From: Cellulomonas wangleii
GTDB taxonomy: Bacteria; Actinomycetota; Actinomycetes; Actinomycetales; Cellulomonadaceae
NCBI RefSeq assembly: GCF_018388445.1
Contig: NZ_CP074405.1
Span: 310,001 to 374,000, forward strand
DNA length: 64,000 nt
Direction: 5' to 3'
Shown piece after piece: positions 15,795-24,055 of the stretch. Made by a program: the position numbers and the translations under genes. The notes beneath the pieces were generated by a model that did not search any database, had not been told where the DNA came from, and saw only the letters and a program-made list of their open reading frames with translations. Position 1 is the stretch's first letter. Every line of letters starts with the position of its first letter.

Positions 15795-16471
15795 CGGAGA
15801 CCGGGACCGTGCGGGTGGTCGTCGCGGACGACCAGCCGCTGGTGCGCATGGGGCTGTCCACCGTCCTGGCGACCGAGCCGGGCATCGAGGTGGTCGGGCA
15901 GGCCGCCGACGGCGGGGAGGCGATCGCGCTGGCGCGCGAGCTGCGGCCGGACGTGGTCTGCATGGACATCCGCATGCCCGGCACCGACGGCATCACCGCG
16001 ACGCGCGCGCTGTGCGGCCCGGACGTCGACGACCCGATCCCGGTGCTGGTGCTGACGACGTTCGACGTCGACGAGTACCTGTTCGGCGCGCTGGAGGCCG
16101 GCGCGTCGGGGTTCCTGCTCAAGGACGCCGAGCCGGTGACGCTCGTCGAGGCCGTCCGCTCGGTGGCCGCCGGTCACGGCATGCTCGCCAACGCGCTGAC
16201 CCGCCGGGTGCTGCGGGAGGTCGTCACGCGCCGGCGCACGCAGCCCGTCACGGCGGCGCGGGCCAGCGAGCTGCTGACCCCGCGCGAGCTCGACATCGTG
16301 CTGCTGCTGGCGCAGGGCATGTCGAACGAGGAGATCGCGCGCGAGCTCTACCTCGAGGTCTCGACGGTGAAGTCGCACCTGGCGCGCGTCATGCCGAAGC
16401 TGGGCGTGAAGTCGCGGCTGCAGGCCGTGGTGTGGGCGTACCAGAACGGGATCGTCGAGATCGGCGGATGA
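15791..16471 (+). CDS. LuxR/NarL-family response regulator
   Basis: 226 residues. Receiver domain 1-120: acidic pocket VVVADDQPLVR, phospho-acceptor Asp59 in CMDIRMPG, Thr/Ser in VLTTFD, Lys in FLLKDA. LuxR HTH domain 155-220: LTPRELDIVLLLAQGMSNEEIARELYLEVSTVKSHL. It should be phosphorylated by the kinase encoded upstream and activate both this operon and, from the matched operator spacing, the ABC transporter at 29017-31658. The genomic unit CPBP-kinase-regulator is compact and translationally coupled. Confidence 0.94.
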   Translation: MTETGTVRVVVADDQPLVRMGLSTVLATEPGIEVVGQAADGGEAIALARELRPDVVCMDIRMPGTDGITATRALCGPDVDDPIPVLVLTTFDVDEYLFGALEAGASGFLLKDAEPVTLVEAVRSVAAGHGMLANALTRRVLREVVTRRRTQPVTAARASELLTPRELDIVLLLAQGMSNEEIARELYLEVSTVKSHLARVMPKLGVKSRLQAVVWAYQNGIVEIGG

Positions 16472-16507
16472 CGTCAGCCGAGGACGTCGGCGGCGACCCG
16501 CGGTCGC

Positions 16508-16513
16508 TACGGT
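16508..16513 (+). promoter_or_regulatory. -10 hexamer TACGGT, leaderless start
   Basis: TACGGT ends six bases before the ATG at 16520; indicates the ferritin-like gene has its own promoter rather than sharing the two-component operon. Confidence 0.5.
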
Positions 16514-16519
16514 CGCGCC

Positions 16520-17278
16520 ATGTCCTTCGATGCCTGGCTGACGTACTACCGGCGCAACCCCGAGCGTCAGGCGCGGCTCGAGGCGGCGATCGACTGGTCC
16601 GAGCCGACGCCGCTGACCGGCCCGGAACGCGCCGCCATCGCCCGCTCCCTGCAGCGGTTCGAGCTCGGGGAGTCCGGCGACGGCGCGGTGCTCCTGGCCA
16701 AGGCCGAGCGCGCCGGGGACCCGACGTACCTCGCGGCGCTCGAGCTGTTCGTGGCCGAGGAGCAGCGGCACTCCGCGCTCTTCGGGCAGGCGCTGGCGCA
16801 CCTGGGGTGGCCTCCGCTCACGTCGCACTGGTCCGACGCGGCGTTCACCGCGCTGCGCCGGGCCCTCGGGCTGCGCACCGAGGTCGCCCTGTTCCTCGTC
16901 GCCGAGGCCGTGGCCCTGCACTACTTCACCGCGCTGCGCGACGGCTGCCGGGACCCGCAGGTCGCGCGCATGGCGGTGCGCATCCTGGCGGACGAGGAGG
17001 AGCACGTCCGGTTCCAGGTGCACCGGCTCCACGACGGCCTCGCGGACCTGCCCGCGCCCGCGCGGTGGGGCGTGCGGGCGCTGTGGTGGCCCGTCGCCCT
17101 CGGCGCCGCGGTGGTCGTCACGGTCGACCACCGTGCGGCGCTGCGGGCGTGCGGCGTCCGGCCCGCGACGTTCCTGGGGCGGGCGCTGCGCAGCTTCGCC
17201 GAGGCGTCGCACCTGGCCCTCACGCCGGGGCCGAGCCCGGTCGACGGACCGGCGAGCACCGAGCACGTCCGGCCGTGA
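16520..17278 (+). CDS. Ferritin-like di-iron domain protein
   Basis: 252 residues, helical. Two E-x2-H units frame a four-helix bundle: ELFVAEEQRHSALFGQAL (Glu81, His84) and ILADEEEHVRFQVHRLHD; an additional Glu in FLVAEAVALHYF sits between them. This is the ligand layout of ferritin-like carboxylate-bridged di-iron proteins, but the 252-residue length and the hydrophobic stretch WWPVALGAAVVVTV near residue 195 differ from ferritins. Oxygenase, oxidase or storage function cannot be decided. Follows the two-component operon by 48 bases with its own -10. Confidence 0.75.
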   Translation: MSFDAWLTYYRRNPERQARLEAAIDWSEPTPLTGPERAAIARSLQRFELGESGDGAVLLAKAERAGDPTYLAALELFVAEEQRHSALFGQALAHLGWPPLTSHWSDAAFTALRRALGLRTEVALFLVAEAVALHYFTALRDGCRDPQVARMAVRILADEEEHVRFQVHRLHDGLADLPAPARWGVRALWWPVALGAAVVVTVDHRAALRACGVRPATFLGRALRSFAEASHLALTPGPSPVDGPASTEHVRP

Positions 17279-17335
17279 CGACGCGGCCGGGGTGCCCGTC
17301 CGTGCTGCCGGGCGTCGGCGCCGGGCCGTGAGCCG

Positions 17336-18181
17336 TCAGTCCCACCAGAAGGACCAGGCCTCCGCGCCGGCGTGCTCCCGGGCGAGCGTCTGCAGGTCGC
17401 CGACGCCCTGGTCGACCAGGTCGGGGCAGTAGTCGTACTGCTCACGCGCGACGGCCAGCGCCTCGCCGGGGGTCGTGGGTGGGCGGTGCACGAGCACCTC
17501 GAGCACCTGGCCGTCGCTCAGGGCGACGAGCTCGGCCCCGAAGCGCTCCTGCCAGTCCCGCAGGACGACGCCGTGGTCCACCGGCTCCAGGTCGTAGTTC
17601 ACGCCCCCCTCCCAGCCCAGGACCACCGGCACCTGCCACCCGTGGGCGGCGGGGACGAGCGCGACGAGGCCGTCCTCCTCGGTGACCGAGAAGCGTGGCG
17701 GGTGGCGTCGGACGACGTCGGGCTCGTCGTCCGCGTCGTCCTGGTCGTCGTCCTCGGCGCCGCCGAAGCGCGCGGCCCGCTCCACGCGCAGGGCCTGCAG
17801 CTCGCGGAGGGTCATCGCGGTGGCACGCCGCACCTGCGCGGCGTCGTCGTAGTCCCCCCGGGTCTCGGGGGTCAGCGCCGCGGCGAGGTCGCCGAGGTCG
17901 GGGCCCAGCAGGACGGGCCACAGGCCGGTGGACCCGTGGTCGGCGCGCAGCCGGTGCCACCACGGCAGCAGGTCCGCCGCCGGCGCGTGGAAACCGCGGA
18001 CCTCGACGCCCGACGGCGTGACGCCGAGGACGTGCGTCGTCGGCGCGGCGCCGGAGGTGGGCGTCGGCGGTGCCGGGCGAACCGCCGGTGAGGCTGCCGG
18101 CCCCGGCGGCGCCGCTGCCGGCTGCGTCGTACTGCCCTGCCCGCCGCCGAAGAACCTGCTCCACCACGCCATGCGGGTCAT
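17336..18181 (-). CDS. DUF4253 domain protein
   Basis: 281 residues from ATG at 18181 (another in-frame ATG at 18172). After a Pro/Ala-rich N-terminal 50 residues the DUF4253 pattern appears: LPWWHRLRADHGSTGLWPVLLGP, an acidic insert (AEDDDQDDADDEPD), and the C-terminal ALVPAAHGWQVPVVLGWEGGVNYDLEPVDHGVVLRDWQERFGAELVAL followed by EQYDYCPDLVDQG and a Trp-rich end. DUF4253 proteins have no known biochemical role. No operon partner; the neighbour upstream is a secreted protein with its own promoter. Confidence 0.82.
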   Translation of the reverse strand: MTRMAWWSRFFGGGQGSTTQPAAAPPGPAASPAVRPAPPTPTSGAAPTTHVLGVTPSGVEVRGFHAPAADLLPWWHRLRADHGSTGLWPVLLGPDLGDLAAALTPETRGDYDDAAQVRRATAMTLRELQALRVERAARFGGAEDDDQDDADDEPDVVRRHPPRFSVTEEDGLVALVPAAHGWQVPVVLGWEGGVNYDLEPVDHGVVLRDWQERFGAELVALSDGQVLEVLVHRPPTTPGEALAVAREQYDYCPDLVDQGVGDLQTLAREHAGAEAWSFWWD

Positions 18182-18288
18182 CGCACCACACCGCCGCAGG
18201 GCGCGGGCAGGTTCCGGCCGACGGCCGGCTCCGCCGCGCAGAACCCACCCGATCGGGTGCAGCGCCGCGGACGGAGCCGGCCGACGCG

Positions 18289-19302
18289 TCAGGGCAGCGG
18301 GATCCGCGACACCGTGAACGGCCCCGGCGTCCCCCCGCCGCCGAACCGGATCTCGAACTGGCTGTTGACCACCAGCAGGCTGCGCCCGGCGCGGGCGATG
18401 GTCGTCGGGTCGTCGAACGAGGGGTCCGTCGTGCGGGAGACCACGGTCCCGGAGGCGAGGTCCCGGCTCAGCCTGACCTCGACGACGGACTGCGGCGGCC
18501 CGGCCGTCCACTCGGCCGCGTACAGCGTGCGGCCGTCCAGCAGCAGGCCGTCGCCGGCCACCGAGGCGCCCCCGAGGTCGACGCGCACCACGCTGCCGTC
18601 CTTCAGCCCGACGCGGAACAGCTCGCCCGTCCGCGGCTTCGACACCACCGCGTACCGCCCGTCGCGCGAGACGACGATCCCGTTGGCGTTGATGTCCTGG
18701 TCGTACGTGAAGACGGTGCCCTCGAACGAGACGACCGGCTCCAGCAGCTCGGTGCCCGTCGTCTTGCGGTCGCGGGCGTCGATCCGGTAGAGCACCGGAC
18801 GCGACGAGTCGGTGACGTAGACGTCGCCGCGGGGCCCGACGGCGATGTCGTTGAGGAACGCCGGGGTGCCGTCCTGCACGACCTGCCACGACCCCGTGAG
18901 CTCGCGGGTCCGCAGGTCGTACGCCCAGACGAGCCCCGTGGGGCCGCCGGCGACGAACAGCGTGCGGCCGTCGACCTTCAGCCCGGCCGCCACCACGCGG
19001 CCGTCCTCGCCGCCCGGCAGGAAGGGCACGGCGGTGGGCTGGTCGAGACGACCGCGGTAGATCGTCCCGTCGGTGGTGCTGCTGACGTAGAACTCGTTCC
19101 CCCGGGCGGCGATGCCCTCGGGGTAGATGTCGTCGGCCGCCGGGCCCACCGGGTCCAGCAGGTACGTCGTCGGCAGGTCGGGGCGGTGCCGCTCCTGCGT
19201 CTGCACGTCCTGCACCCGCGTCTCCTGCGCGGCGGCCGGGACGGCGGTGAGGAGGGTGAGGGCCACGACGGTGGCCAGGGTGGTCGTCAGGCTGGAGCGC
19301 AT
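18289..19302 (-). CDS. Secreted beta-propeller (SMP-30/gluconolactonase-like) protein
   Basis: 337 residues. Signal peptide 1-25 (MRSSLTTTL followed by a hydrophobic core ending VPAAA) with a likely cut before QETR. The mature part is made of repeated strands with G-D/N turns (GNEFYVSSTTDGTIYRGRL, GRTLFVAGGPTGLVWAYDL, GDVYVTDSSRPVLYRIDA, GRYAVVSKPRTGELFRV), as in SMP-30/lactonase propellers. Exported and probably periplasmic or extracellular. A minus-strand TACAGT (19409-19404) about 100 bases upstream may be its -10. Catalysis not certain because the metal ligands are not identifiable. Confidence 0.8.
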   Translation of the reverse strand: MRSSLTTTLATVVALTLLTAVPAAAQETRVQDVQTQERHRPDLPTTYLLDPVGPAADDIYPEGIAARGNEFYVSSTTDGTIYRGRLDQPTAVPFLPGGEDGRVVAAGLKVDGRTLFVAGGPTGLVWAYDLRTRELTGSWQVVQDGTPAFLNDIAVGPRGDVYVTDSSRPVLYRIDARDRKTTGTELLEPVVSFEGTVFTYDQDINANGIVVSRDGRYAVVSKPRTGELFRVGLKDGSVVRVDLGGASVAGDGLLLDGRTLYAAEWTAGPPQSVVEVRLSRDLASGTVVSRTTDPSFDDPTTIARAGRSLLVVNSQFEIRFGGGGTPGPFTVSRIPLP

Positions 19303-19451
19303 CGGTGGACCCCTTCGACGGGGGCGTCCGGCCCACCGGGCGCGGGCCCCCGCCGACACCCCTGGGTGCACCGTGACGATCGGGACGAGTCGGCGCGCTG
19401 CCCACTGTAGGGACCGCGTCGCCGCGCGTGCCAGGAGACCGCGCGGGCGTC

Positions 19452-20243
19452 TCACGCCGGGACGCTCAGCCCCTGCAGCCAGTCACGCCACGCCGGCTCC
19501 TCGCGCTGCACGTACGCGGCGGCGTCGGGCGAGAAGAGGTGCGCGCGCACGGACGCGTTCGTCGTGCCCTCGCCGGCGTCGTGCACGCCGACGCTCAGCA
19601 CGCCGGGCACCGGGCCCGTGAGCCGGACGACCGCGTGCCGCGGGCCGACGCTCTCGACGGTCCCGGTCGCCCCGCGCACGTCGAGCGTCGACCCGACGTC
19701 GCCGAGCCCGAGCGCGCCGCGCAGCGCCGCCCACACCGTCGGCTCGTCGCCGGGGTGGACGGCGTCGGCCTCGAGCTGCGTGGCCTCCTGGCCCGCGAAG
19801 TGCGCGAGGTACAGGCGCAGGACGTCGAACGAGGGCCTCCAGCTCGCGCCCATGTCCTGCCACCAGTCCTGCTCCCAGTCCGCGCCGATGCCGAAGCCGC
19901 TGGTGGTCACGCGCACGACGCACGTCCCGCCGGAGCGTGCCTCGACGACGAACTGCGACGTCATGGGGCTCAGGTCGTCCGGGTCCTTGCCCATGAGGCC
20001 GGCCCAGTCCTCCTCGTAGACGAGGCGGTGCGGCGGCTCCCAGGCGGTGACGTGGCCGTCGGAGCCCATGTCCCTGCCCATCGCGAAGTGCAGGGTGCCG
20101 CCCTCGTGCTCCTCGATGCGGGTCGGCAGGAACCAGGAGCTCAGGCCACGGGCGGTCGCGATGGCCTGCCAGACCTGCTCGGGGGTCCCGAGGACCTCGA
20201 CGTCGAACTCCAGGCGGTACGGGACGTGCGGTGCGGTGGTCAT
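19452..20243 (-). CDS. SRPBCC / AHSA1 (START-like) domain protein
   Basis: 263 residues. The first 150 form an activator-of-Hsp90 homology type SRPBCC domain: PYRLEFDVEVLGTPEQVWQAIATARGLSSWFLP, GRDMGSDGHVTAWEPPHRLVYEEDW, SQFVVEARSGGTCVVRVTTSGF, then a helix around DMGASWRPSFDVLRLYLAHFAG. The second part (residues 160-263) repeats a beta-rich pattern. Such proteins bind hydrophobic ligands. Its start overlaps the stop of the upstream ArsR-type regulator by ATGA, so the pair is co-transcribed and regulated together, the common ArsR-SRPBCC arrangement. Confidence 0.88.
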   Translation of the reverse strand: MTTAPHVPYRLEFDVEVLGTPEQVWQAIATARGLSSWFLPTRIEEHEGGTLHFAMGRDMGSDGHVTAWEPPHRLVYEEDWAGLMGKDPDDLSPMTSQFVVEARSGGTCVVRVTTSGFGIGADWEQDWWQDMGASWRPSFDVLRLYLAHFAGQEATQLEADAVHPGDEPTVWAALRGALGLGDVGSTLDVRGATGTVESVGPRHAVVRLTGPVPGVLSVGVHDAGEGTTNASVRAHLFSPDAAAYVQREEPAWRDWLQGLSVPA

Positions 20244-20818
20244 GCGTCCTCCTCGGGCAGCGGGTGCGCGGCGACGACGAGCCGGTGCGGGCGCCCGTCG
20301 TCGTGGTGGTAGCGCGCGGCCAGGTCGAGCACCGCGGCGGTGAGGTCGTCCGCGAAGGCCGCACGGTCGGCAGCGGAGCGGAACCCGATCTGCGTGTCGA
20401 TGGTCAGCGTGGGGACGCGTGCCCCCGACGTCCCGGCCCGGCGCACCAGCGCGCCGACCTCCCGCACCAGCCGGCCGGCCAGTGCGACGAGGTACCCGGC
20501 GGACTGCCGGTCGGACGTGGCGTCCGGCTGGGCGGCCGACGCGCTGACGGCCGCGGGGGAGACGACGTACCGCGCGGCGGACGCCCGCAGCACGCGCTCC
20601 GTGATGCCGCCGTGGCGGCGCTCCTCGGCCAGCTCCACCAGGCCGTGCGCCTCGAGCGCCTTGAGGTGGTAGTTGACCTTCTGGCGGGGGATGCCGACGC
20701 GGGCGGCCAGCCCGGCGGCCGACGCGGGCTCGGTCAGCTCGCCGAGCAGCCGTGACCGGACCGGGTCCAGCGCCACGGCGGCGGTGTCCGCGTCCTCGAT
20801 GACCTCGACGTCCTGCAT
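20240..20818 (-). CDS. ArsR-like HTH transcriptional regulator
   Basis: 192 residues from ATG at 20818. The winged helix covers residues 20-85: LDPVRSRLLGELTEPASAAGLAARVGIPRQKVNYHLKALEAHGLVELAEERRHGGITERVL. The remainder (residues 90-192) is an effector-type domain that ends DLAARYHHDDGRPHRLVVAAHPL. No arsenic-type Cys cluster is visible, so it probably senses something other than metal. It is co-transcribed with the SRPBCC protein. The promoter carries a perfect palindrome, so autoregulation is likely. In-frame upstream codons to 20929 lie beyond the promoter and are excluded. Confidence 0.88.
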   Translation of the reverse strand: MQDVEVIEDADTAAVALDPVRSRLLGELTEPASAAGLAARVGIPRQKVNYHLKALEAHGLVELAEERRHGGITERVLRASAARYVVSPAAVSASAAQPDATSDRQSAGYLVALAGRLVREVGALVRRAGTSGARVPTLTIDTQIGFRSAADRAAFADDLTAAVLDLAARYHHDDGRPHRLVVAAHPLPEEDA

Positions 20819-20824
20819 GGGTCC

Positions 20825-20856
20825 AGAGAACCCTTGACAAGAATATTTGTCAAGGG
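20825..20856 (-). promoter_or_regulatory. Leaderless promoter with perfect operator for arsR-SRPBCC
   Basis: Minus strand: TTGACA (20853-20848), 17-base spacer, TTCTCT (20830-20825), six bases, ATG at 20818. A perfect 10-bp inverted repeat with 6-base centre (CCCTTGACAA and TTGTCAAGGG arms, 20831-20856) covers the -35 and the whole spacer, so a bound repressor blocks RNA polymerase. Confidence 0.7.
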
Positions 20857-20960
20857 CGGGGAGGTCGGCGCGGTGCGGCAGCGAACAAAGCTCCGGGCGA
20901 GCGGCAGTGCTGTCCGGCCGTGCGCTCACGGCGAGGAGAAGCCCGATTCAGTCTGCACAA

Positions 20961-20982
20961 GGTAACCTCCTGCGGTTACCAT
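20961..20982 (+). promoter_or_regulatory. Operator and leaderless -10 of the AbiE pair
   Basis: Perfect 7-bp inverted repeat GGTAACC-N6-GGTTACC (20961-20980). Its right arm overlaps a TACCAT hexamer (20977-20982) that ends seven bases before the ATG at 20990. TCTGCA flanks the palindrome on both sides. AbiEi-type antitoxins are known to repress their own promoter through inverted repeats. Confidence 0.65.
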
Positions 20983-20989
20983 CTGCAGA

Positions 20990-21616
20990 ATGAGTGGACG
21001 CGAAGAGATCGCCCGGCTCGCGGCCCGGGCACCCCTGCGCACCATCCGCGTCGCGGACCTGGCTCACGTGTACGCGCACCCCAAGAAGGAGATCCGCGAG
21101 CTCCGGCTGCGCGGCGTGCTGCACCGGCTGGCCCGGGGGATCTACTGCGCCGTGCCCCTCGACGTCGATGCGGCGACGTGGCGCCCCACCCTGGAGGCGG
21201 CGACCGCTGCGGTGGCGACTGCGCACGTCGGCGACCGGGTGCCCGTGCTGATGGGCCTCACGGCCGCCCGGGTCCACCGAGCGCTGCCGCGTGCCGTCGG
21301 TGAAGGGCACGTCGCGGTCCCGACCTACCGGCGCCCCACGGTGCTGGCGGATCGCGACGCCCGCGTGGTCTTCACCGAGCGGGACGTCTCCGCGCTGGAC
21401 GCCGTCCTCGTCCCGACGGATCTGGGGCCCGCCCTCGCGACCACCCCGGAGCAGACCGTCCTCGACCTCGCGCGCACGGACCCGCGAGGTCACGACGTCG
21501 ACGCCCAGGAGGCGATCGACGCCCTGTGGCCGGCGTGCGACCCCGCGCAGCTGCAGGACCTCGCGGAGCACCAGCGCATGCGGGCGACGCTCCGACGGCT
21601 CGAGGCCGGGCGATGA
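20990..21616 (+). CDS. abiEi: AbiEi-type antitoxin (type IV toxin-antitoxin)
   Basis: 208 residues. An N-terminal winged-helix (REEIARLAARAPLRTIRVADLAHVYAHPKKEIRELRLRGVLHRLARGIY) is the DNA-binding domain that represses the operon, and the remainder matches the AbiEi C-terminal domain: VPVLMGLTAARVHRALPRA, VPTYRRPTV, VPTDLGPALATTPEQTVLDLAR. AbiEi neutralises AbiEii without direct binding in studied cases. ATGA coupling with the toxin gene ensures both are made. Inverted-repeat operator directly upstream. Confidence 0.9.
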   Translation: MSGREEIARLAARAPLRTIRVADLAHVYAHPKKEIRELRLRGVLHRLARGIYCAVPLDVDAATWRPTLEAATAAVATAHVGDRVPVLMGLTAARVHRALPRAVGEGHVAVPTYRRPTVLADRDARVVFTERDVSALDAVLVPTDLGPALATTPEQTVLDLARTDPRGHDVDAQEAIDALWPACDPAQLQDLAEHQRMRATLRRLEAGR

Positions 21617-22371
21617 CCGGCAGCGGGTACGCGGAGTGGGCGGCTGTGGCCGAGCGCTTCGGCGTCGCTCTCGAGCAGGTCCGACGCGACCACCTGATCT
21701 CTCATGTCCTGGGTGCCCTCGCTGCGGGAGTCCCCACCGACGACCTGGTCTTCTTCGGAGGGACAGCCCTGTCGCGCACCCACCTGGTCGACGCCCGCCT
21801 GAGCGAGGACATCGACCTGGTCGCGCTCGCGCCGCGCAGCAGGGTCGCGGAGGACATCGACAGGGCGGTGCGGCGGGGTCTCGCCCGGAGCCACGGGCGG
21901 CCCACCTGGCGACCCGCGCTCGCCTCAGCGCGTGGCGCGGAGCCTGCCCTGCTCGAGGTGGGTGACACGCTGGCCGTCCGGGTCCAGCTCCTGGCCGACG
22001 ACGGGTTCCTGTGGCCGACGGAGGTGCGGCAGGTCGAGCAGCGGTACTCCGACGCGCCTCCGGCCCGCCTTCGGACCCTGACGGCAGCGGGTTTCGCGGC
22101 CGCCAAGCTCAGCGCGTGGATCGACCGTCGTGCACCTCGTGACCTGTACGACCTGTGGGCCCTTGCCCGGCGCGGGCTGGTGGACGCGGCAGCGCTGGAC
22201 GTCTTCCTGGCTGCAGGACCGATGGGAAAGCCGCCGGGCGCGTGGGTCTTCGACGTGCCGGCCGACGAGGCCATGTGGCGTCGCGCGCTCGGTCACCAGA
22301 CCCGGCTCGGCGTCACGGCCACCGAGGCCATCGCCGTCGTCCGCGCCGCGTGGGACACCGCCGCGCGGTGA
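21613..22371 (+). CDS. abiEii: AbiEii-type nucleotidyltransferase toxin
   Basis: 252 residues. The nucleotidyltransferase signature is FFGGTALSRTHLVDARLSEDIDLVAL: GG-x-A/T-L-S and the metal-binding SEDID. Later motifs AAKLSAWIDRRAPRDLYDLWALARRG match the PRDLYDL helix of AbiEii/AbiGii. Related toxins (MenT type) transfer nucleotides to tRNA acceptor ends; others arrest growth during phage infection. The motifs are intact, so the toxin is probably active. Overlaps the antitoxin stop. Confidence 0.9.
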   Translation: MTGSGYAEWAAVAERFGVALEQVRRDHLISHVLGALAAGVPTDDLVFFGGTALSRTHLVDARLSEDIDLVALAPRSRVAEDIDRAVRRGLARSHGRPTWRPALASARGAEPALLEVGDTLAVRVQLLADDGFLWPTEVRQVEQRYSDAPPARLRTLTAAGFAAAKLSAWIDRRAPRDLYDLWALARRGLVDAAALDVFLAAGPMGKPPGAWVFDVPADEAMWRRALGHQTRLGVTATEAIAVVRAAWDTAAR

Positions 22372-22449
22372 GCCGCGCGTGCGCCCGGGGCTGGCCGGCC
22401 GCACCGACGGGCTGGCGTGTCGCACCCCCCGGACGCCACGCTGTCGGGC

Positions 22450-22959
22450 ATGGACGTCCCCGGCCCCACCCCCCGCCTGCTGCTGCGCCCGATGACCGAC
22501 GACGACCTCGACGACATGGCGGCGCTGCTCGGCGACCCCGTCGTCATGGCGCACTACCCCCGGCCGCGCACGCGCGACGAGGCGCAGGCGTGGATCGACA
22601 GGACCCGGCGCTCCTACCGCGATCACGGGTTCGGGCTGTGGGTCATGGTGGACCGGTCGACCGGGGAGTTCCTCGGCGACTGCGGGCTGACGGTGCAGCA
22701 CGTCGACGGTGTCGACGAGCTGGAGGTCGGGTACCACGTGCGCCCGGACCGTCAGGGCGAGGGGCTGGCGACGGAGGCCGCGCTGGCCGCGCGTGACTTC
22801 GCCCGCGAGGTGCTGGGGGCGACCCGTCTGATCGCGATCATCGCGCCGGAGAACGTCGCGTCGCAGCGGGTGGCGTCGAAGATCGGGCTGGGCGTCGAGA
22901 AGCGCGCCCGGTACGGCGACGACCAGCGGGAGGTCCTCATCCACGCGGGGGTGCCGTGA
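22450..22959 (+). CDS. RimJ/RimL-type N-acetyltransferase
   Basis: 169 residues from ATG at 22450; an in-frame GTG at 22417 would add 11. Opens with TPRLLLRPMTDDDLDDMAALLGDPVVM and RTRDEAQAWIDRTRRSYRDHGFGLWVM, the RimJ/RimL start. Motif A is LEVGYHVRPDRQGEGLATEAALAARDFA and the tail is IAPENVASQRVASKIGLGVEKRARY. Such enzymes acetylate ribosomal protein or aminoglycoside/amino acid N-termini; the acceptor here is unknown. Confidence 0.88.
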   Translation: MDVPGPTPRLLLRPMTDDDLDDMAALLGDPVVMAHYPRPRTRDEAQAWIDRTRRSYRDHGFGLWVMVDRSTGEFLGDCGLTVQHVDGVDELEVGYHVRPDRQGEGLATEAALAARDFAREVLGATRLIAIIAPENVASQRVASKIGLGVEKRARYGDDQREVLIHAGVP

Positions 22960-23011
22960 CGCAGACGGCGAGAGCCTGGTCGCCACCGCCGCCGCATGCC
23001 ACCCTCGGTGG

Positions 23012-23341
23012 ATGAGCGTGCGCGCGCGTCTGGCCGTCCCGGTCCTTCTCGTCGTCCTGATCGGCGGGTGCGCGACGTCGAGCTCGCCGGGCGCGTCCGG
23101 ACTGCCGGGCCGGTCTGCGGAGGTGACGGGCACCGTCGCCGAGCAGGCCCTGACGGGCGCGTCCGACGCCTACTACGAGGGCATGCCGTTGCGGCTCGCG
23201 GAGGCCGTGGTCGTCGACGCCGACGGTGCGCCGGTGGACGCCGTCGCCGACGGCGACGAGATCGAGGTCTGGATCGGCGACTCCTGCCGGGAGTCGCTCC
23301 CCGTGCAGTGCGACATCGTTGCCGTGCAGGTCGTGGGCTGA
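23012..23341 (+). CDS. Small putative lipoprotein
   Basis: 109 residues. A basic N-terminus and hydrophobic core end in the lipobox LIGGC with Cys20 as predicted lipidation site, followed by a Ser/Gly-rich linker. The mature 75 residues are mostly beta, with an acidic stretch (VVVDADGAPVDAVADGDEIEVWIGDSC) and two further Cys (DSCRESLPVQC) that could pair after export. No family recognised; a small OB-like or DUF-type cell-envelope protein is possible. Confidence 0.65.
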   Translation: MSVRARLAVPVLLVVLIGGCATSSSPGASGLPGRSAEVTGTVAEQALTGASDAYYEGMPLRLAEAVVVDADGAPVDAVADGDEIEVWIGDSCRESLPVQCDIVAVQVVG

Positions 23342-23398
23342 CCTGCCGCACGCGCCGTCGGCGTCGGACGCCGTGGCTCCATGTGTACGTTCGAGTGC

Positions 23399-24001
23399 AT
23401 GGCTCACGACTACTTCGCCGGCGACCCCCGCACCAACCGCGAGCGGATGCTCGCCGGTGACCTCTACATCGCCGACGACCCGGAGAGCGAGCGCATCGCG
23501 CGCCGCGCCACCGCGCTGGTCGACGCGTACCAGCGGGCCGTCGTCGCCTCCGACGACGCCGGTGCGCGCGCGATCCTGAGCGACCTGCTCGGCTCGCTCG
23601 GCGAGGGCGCGTTCATCAAGCCGCCGCTGGCCGTCGACTACGGCGAGAACATCCACGTCGGCGCCCGGACCTTCGTCAACTCCGGGCTCACGGCCCTCGA
23701 CGTCGCGACCATCACCATCGGCGAGGACTGCCAGATCGGCCCGAACGTGCAGCTGCTGACGCCCACGCACCCCGTGGACCCGCAGCCGCGCCGCGACAAG
23801 CTCGAGGCCGCGCAGCCCATCACCCTGGGCGACAACGTGTGGCTCGGCGGCGGGGTCATCGTCTGCCCCGGGGTGACGATCGGGGACAACACGGTCGTCG
23901 GCGCCGGGGCCGTCGTCGTGCGCGACCTGCCGGCGAACGTCGTGGCCGTGGGCAACCCGGCCCGCGTCGTGCGGACGATCGAGCCCGCCGACGCCTGCTG
24001 A
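23399..24001 (+). CDS. maa: Maltose/galactoside O-acetyltransferase family
   Basis: 200 residues. N-terminus MAHDYFAGDPRTNRERMLAGDLYIADDPESERIARRA is the Mac domain of maltose acetyltransferases. The C-terminal hexapeptide-repeat left-handed beta-helix runs from KPPLAVDYGENIHVGARTF through IGEDCQIGPNVQLLTPTHPVDPQPR (catalytic His in the THPVDP loop) to NPARVVRTI. It transfers acetyl from acetyl-CoA to a sugar. The start at 23399 matches the family N-terminus; an ATG at 23381 adds six residues. Confidence 0.92.
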   Translation: MAHDYFAGDPRTNRERMLAGDLYIADDPESERIARRATALVDAYQRAVVASDDAGARAILSDLLGSLGEGAFIKPPLAVDYGENIHVGARTFVNSGLTALDVATITIGEDCQIGPNVQLLTPTHPVDPQPRRDKLEAAQPITLGDNVWLGGGVIVCPGVTIGDNTVVGAGAVVVRDLPANVVAVGNPARVVRTIEPADAC

Positions 24002-24055
24002 CCCCGGGCGGACGGCCGCGGCCGACTGCACGGCTCGCAGGTGACGGGCGTGCCG

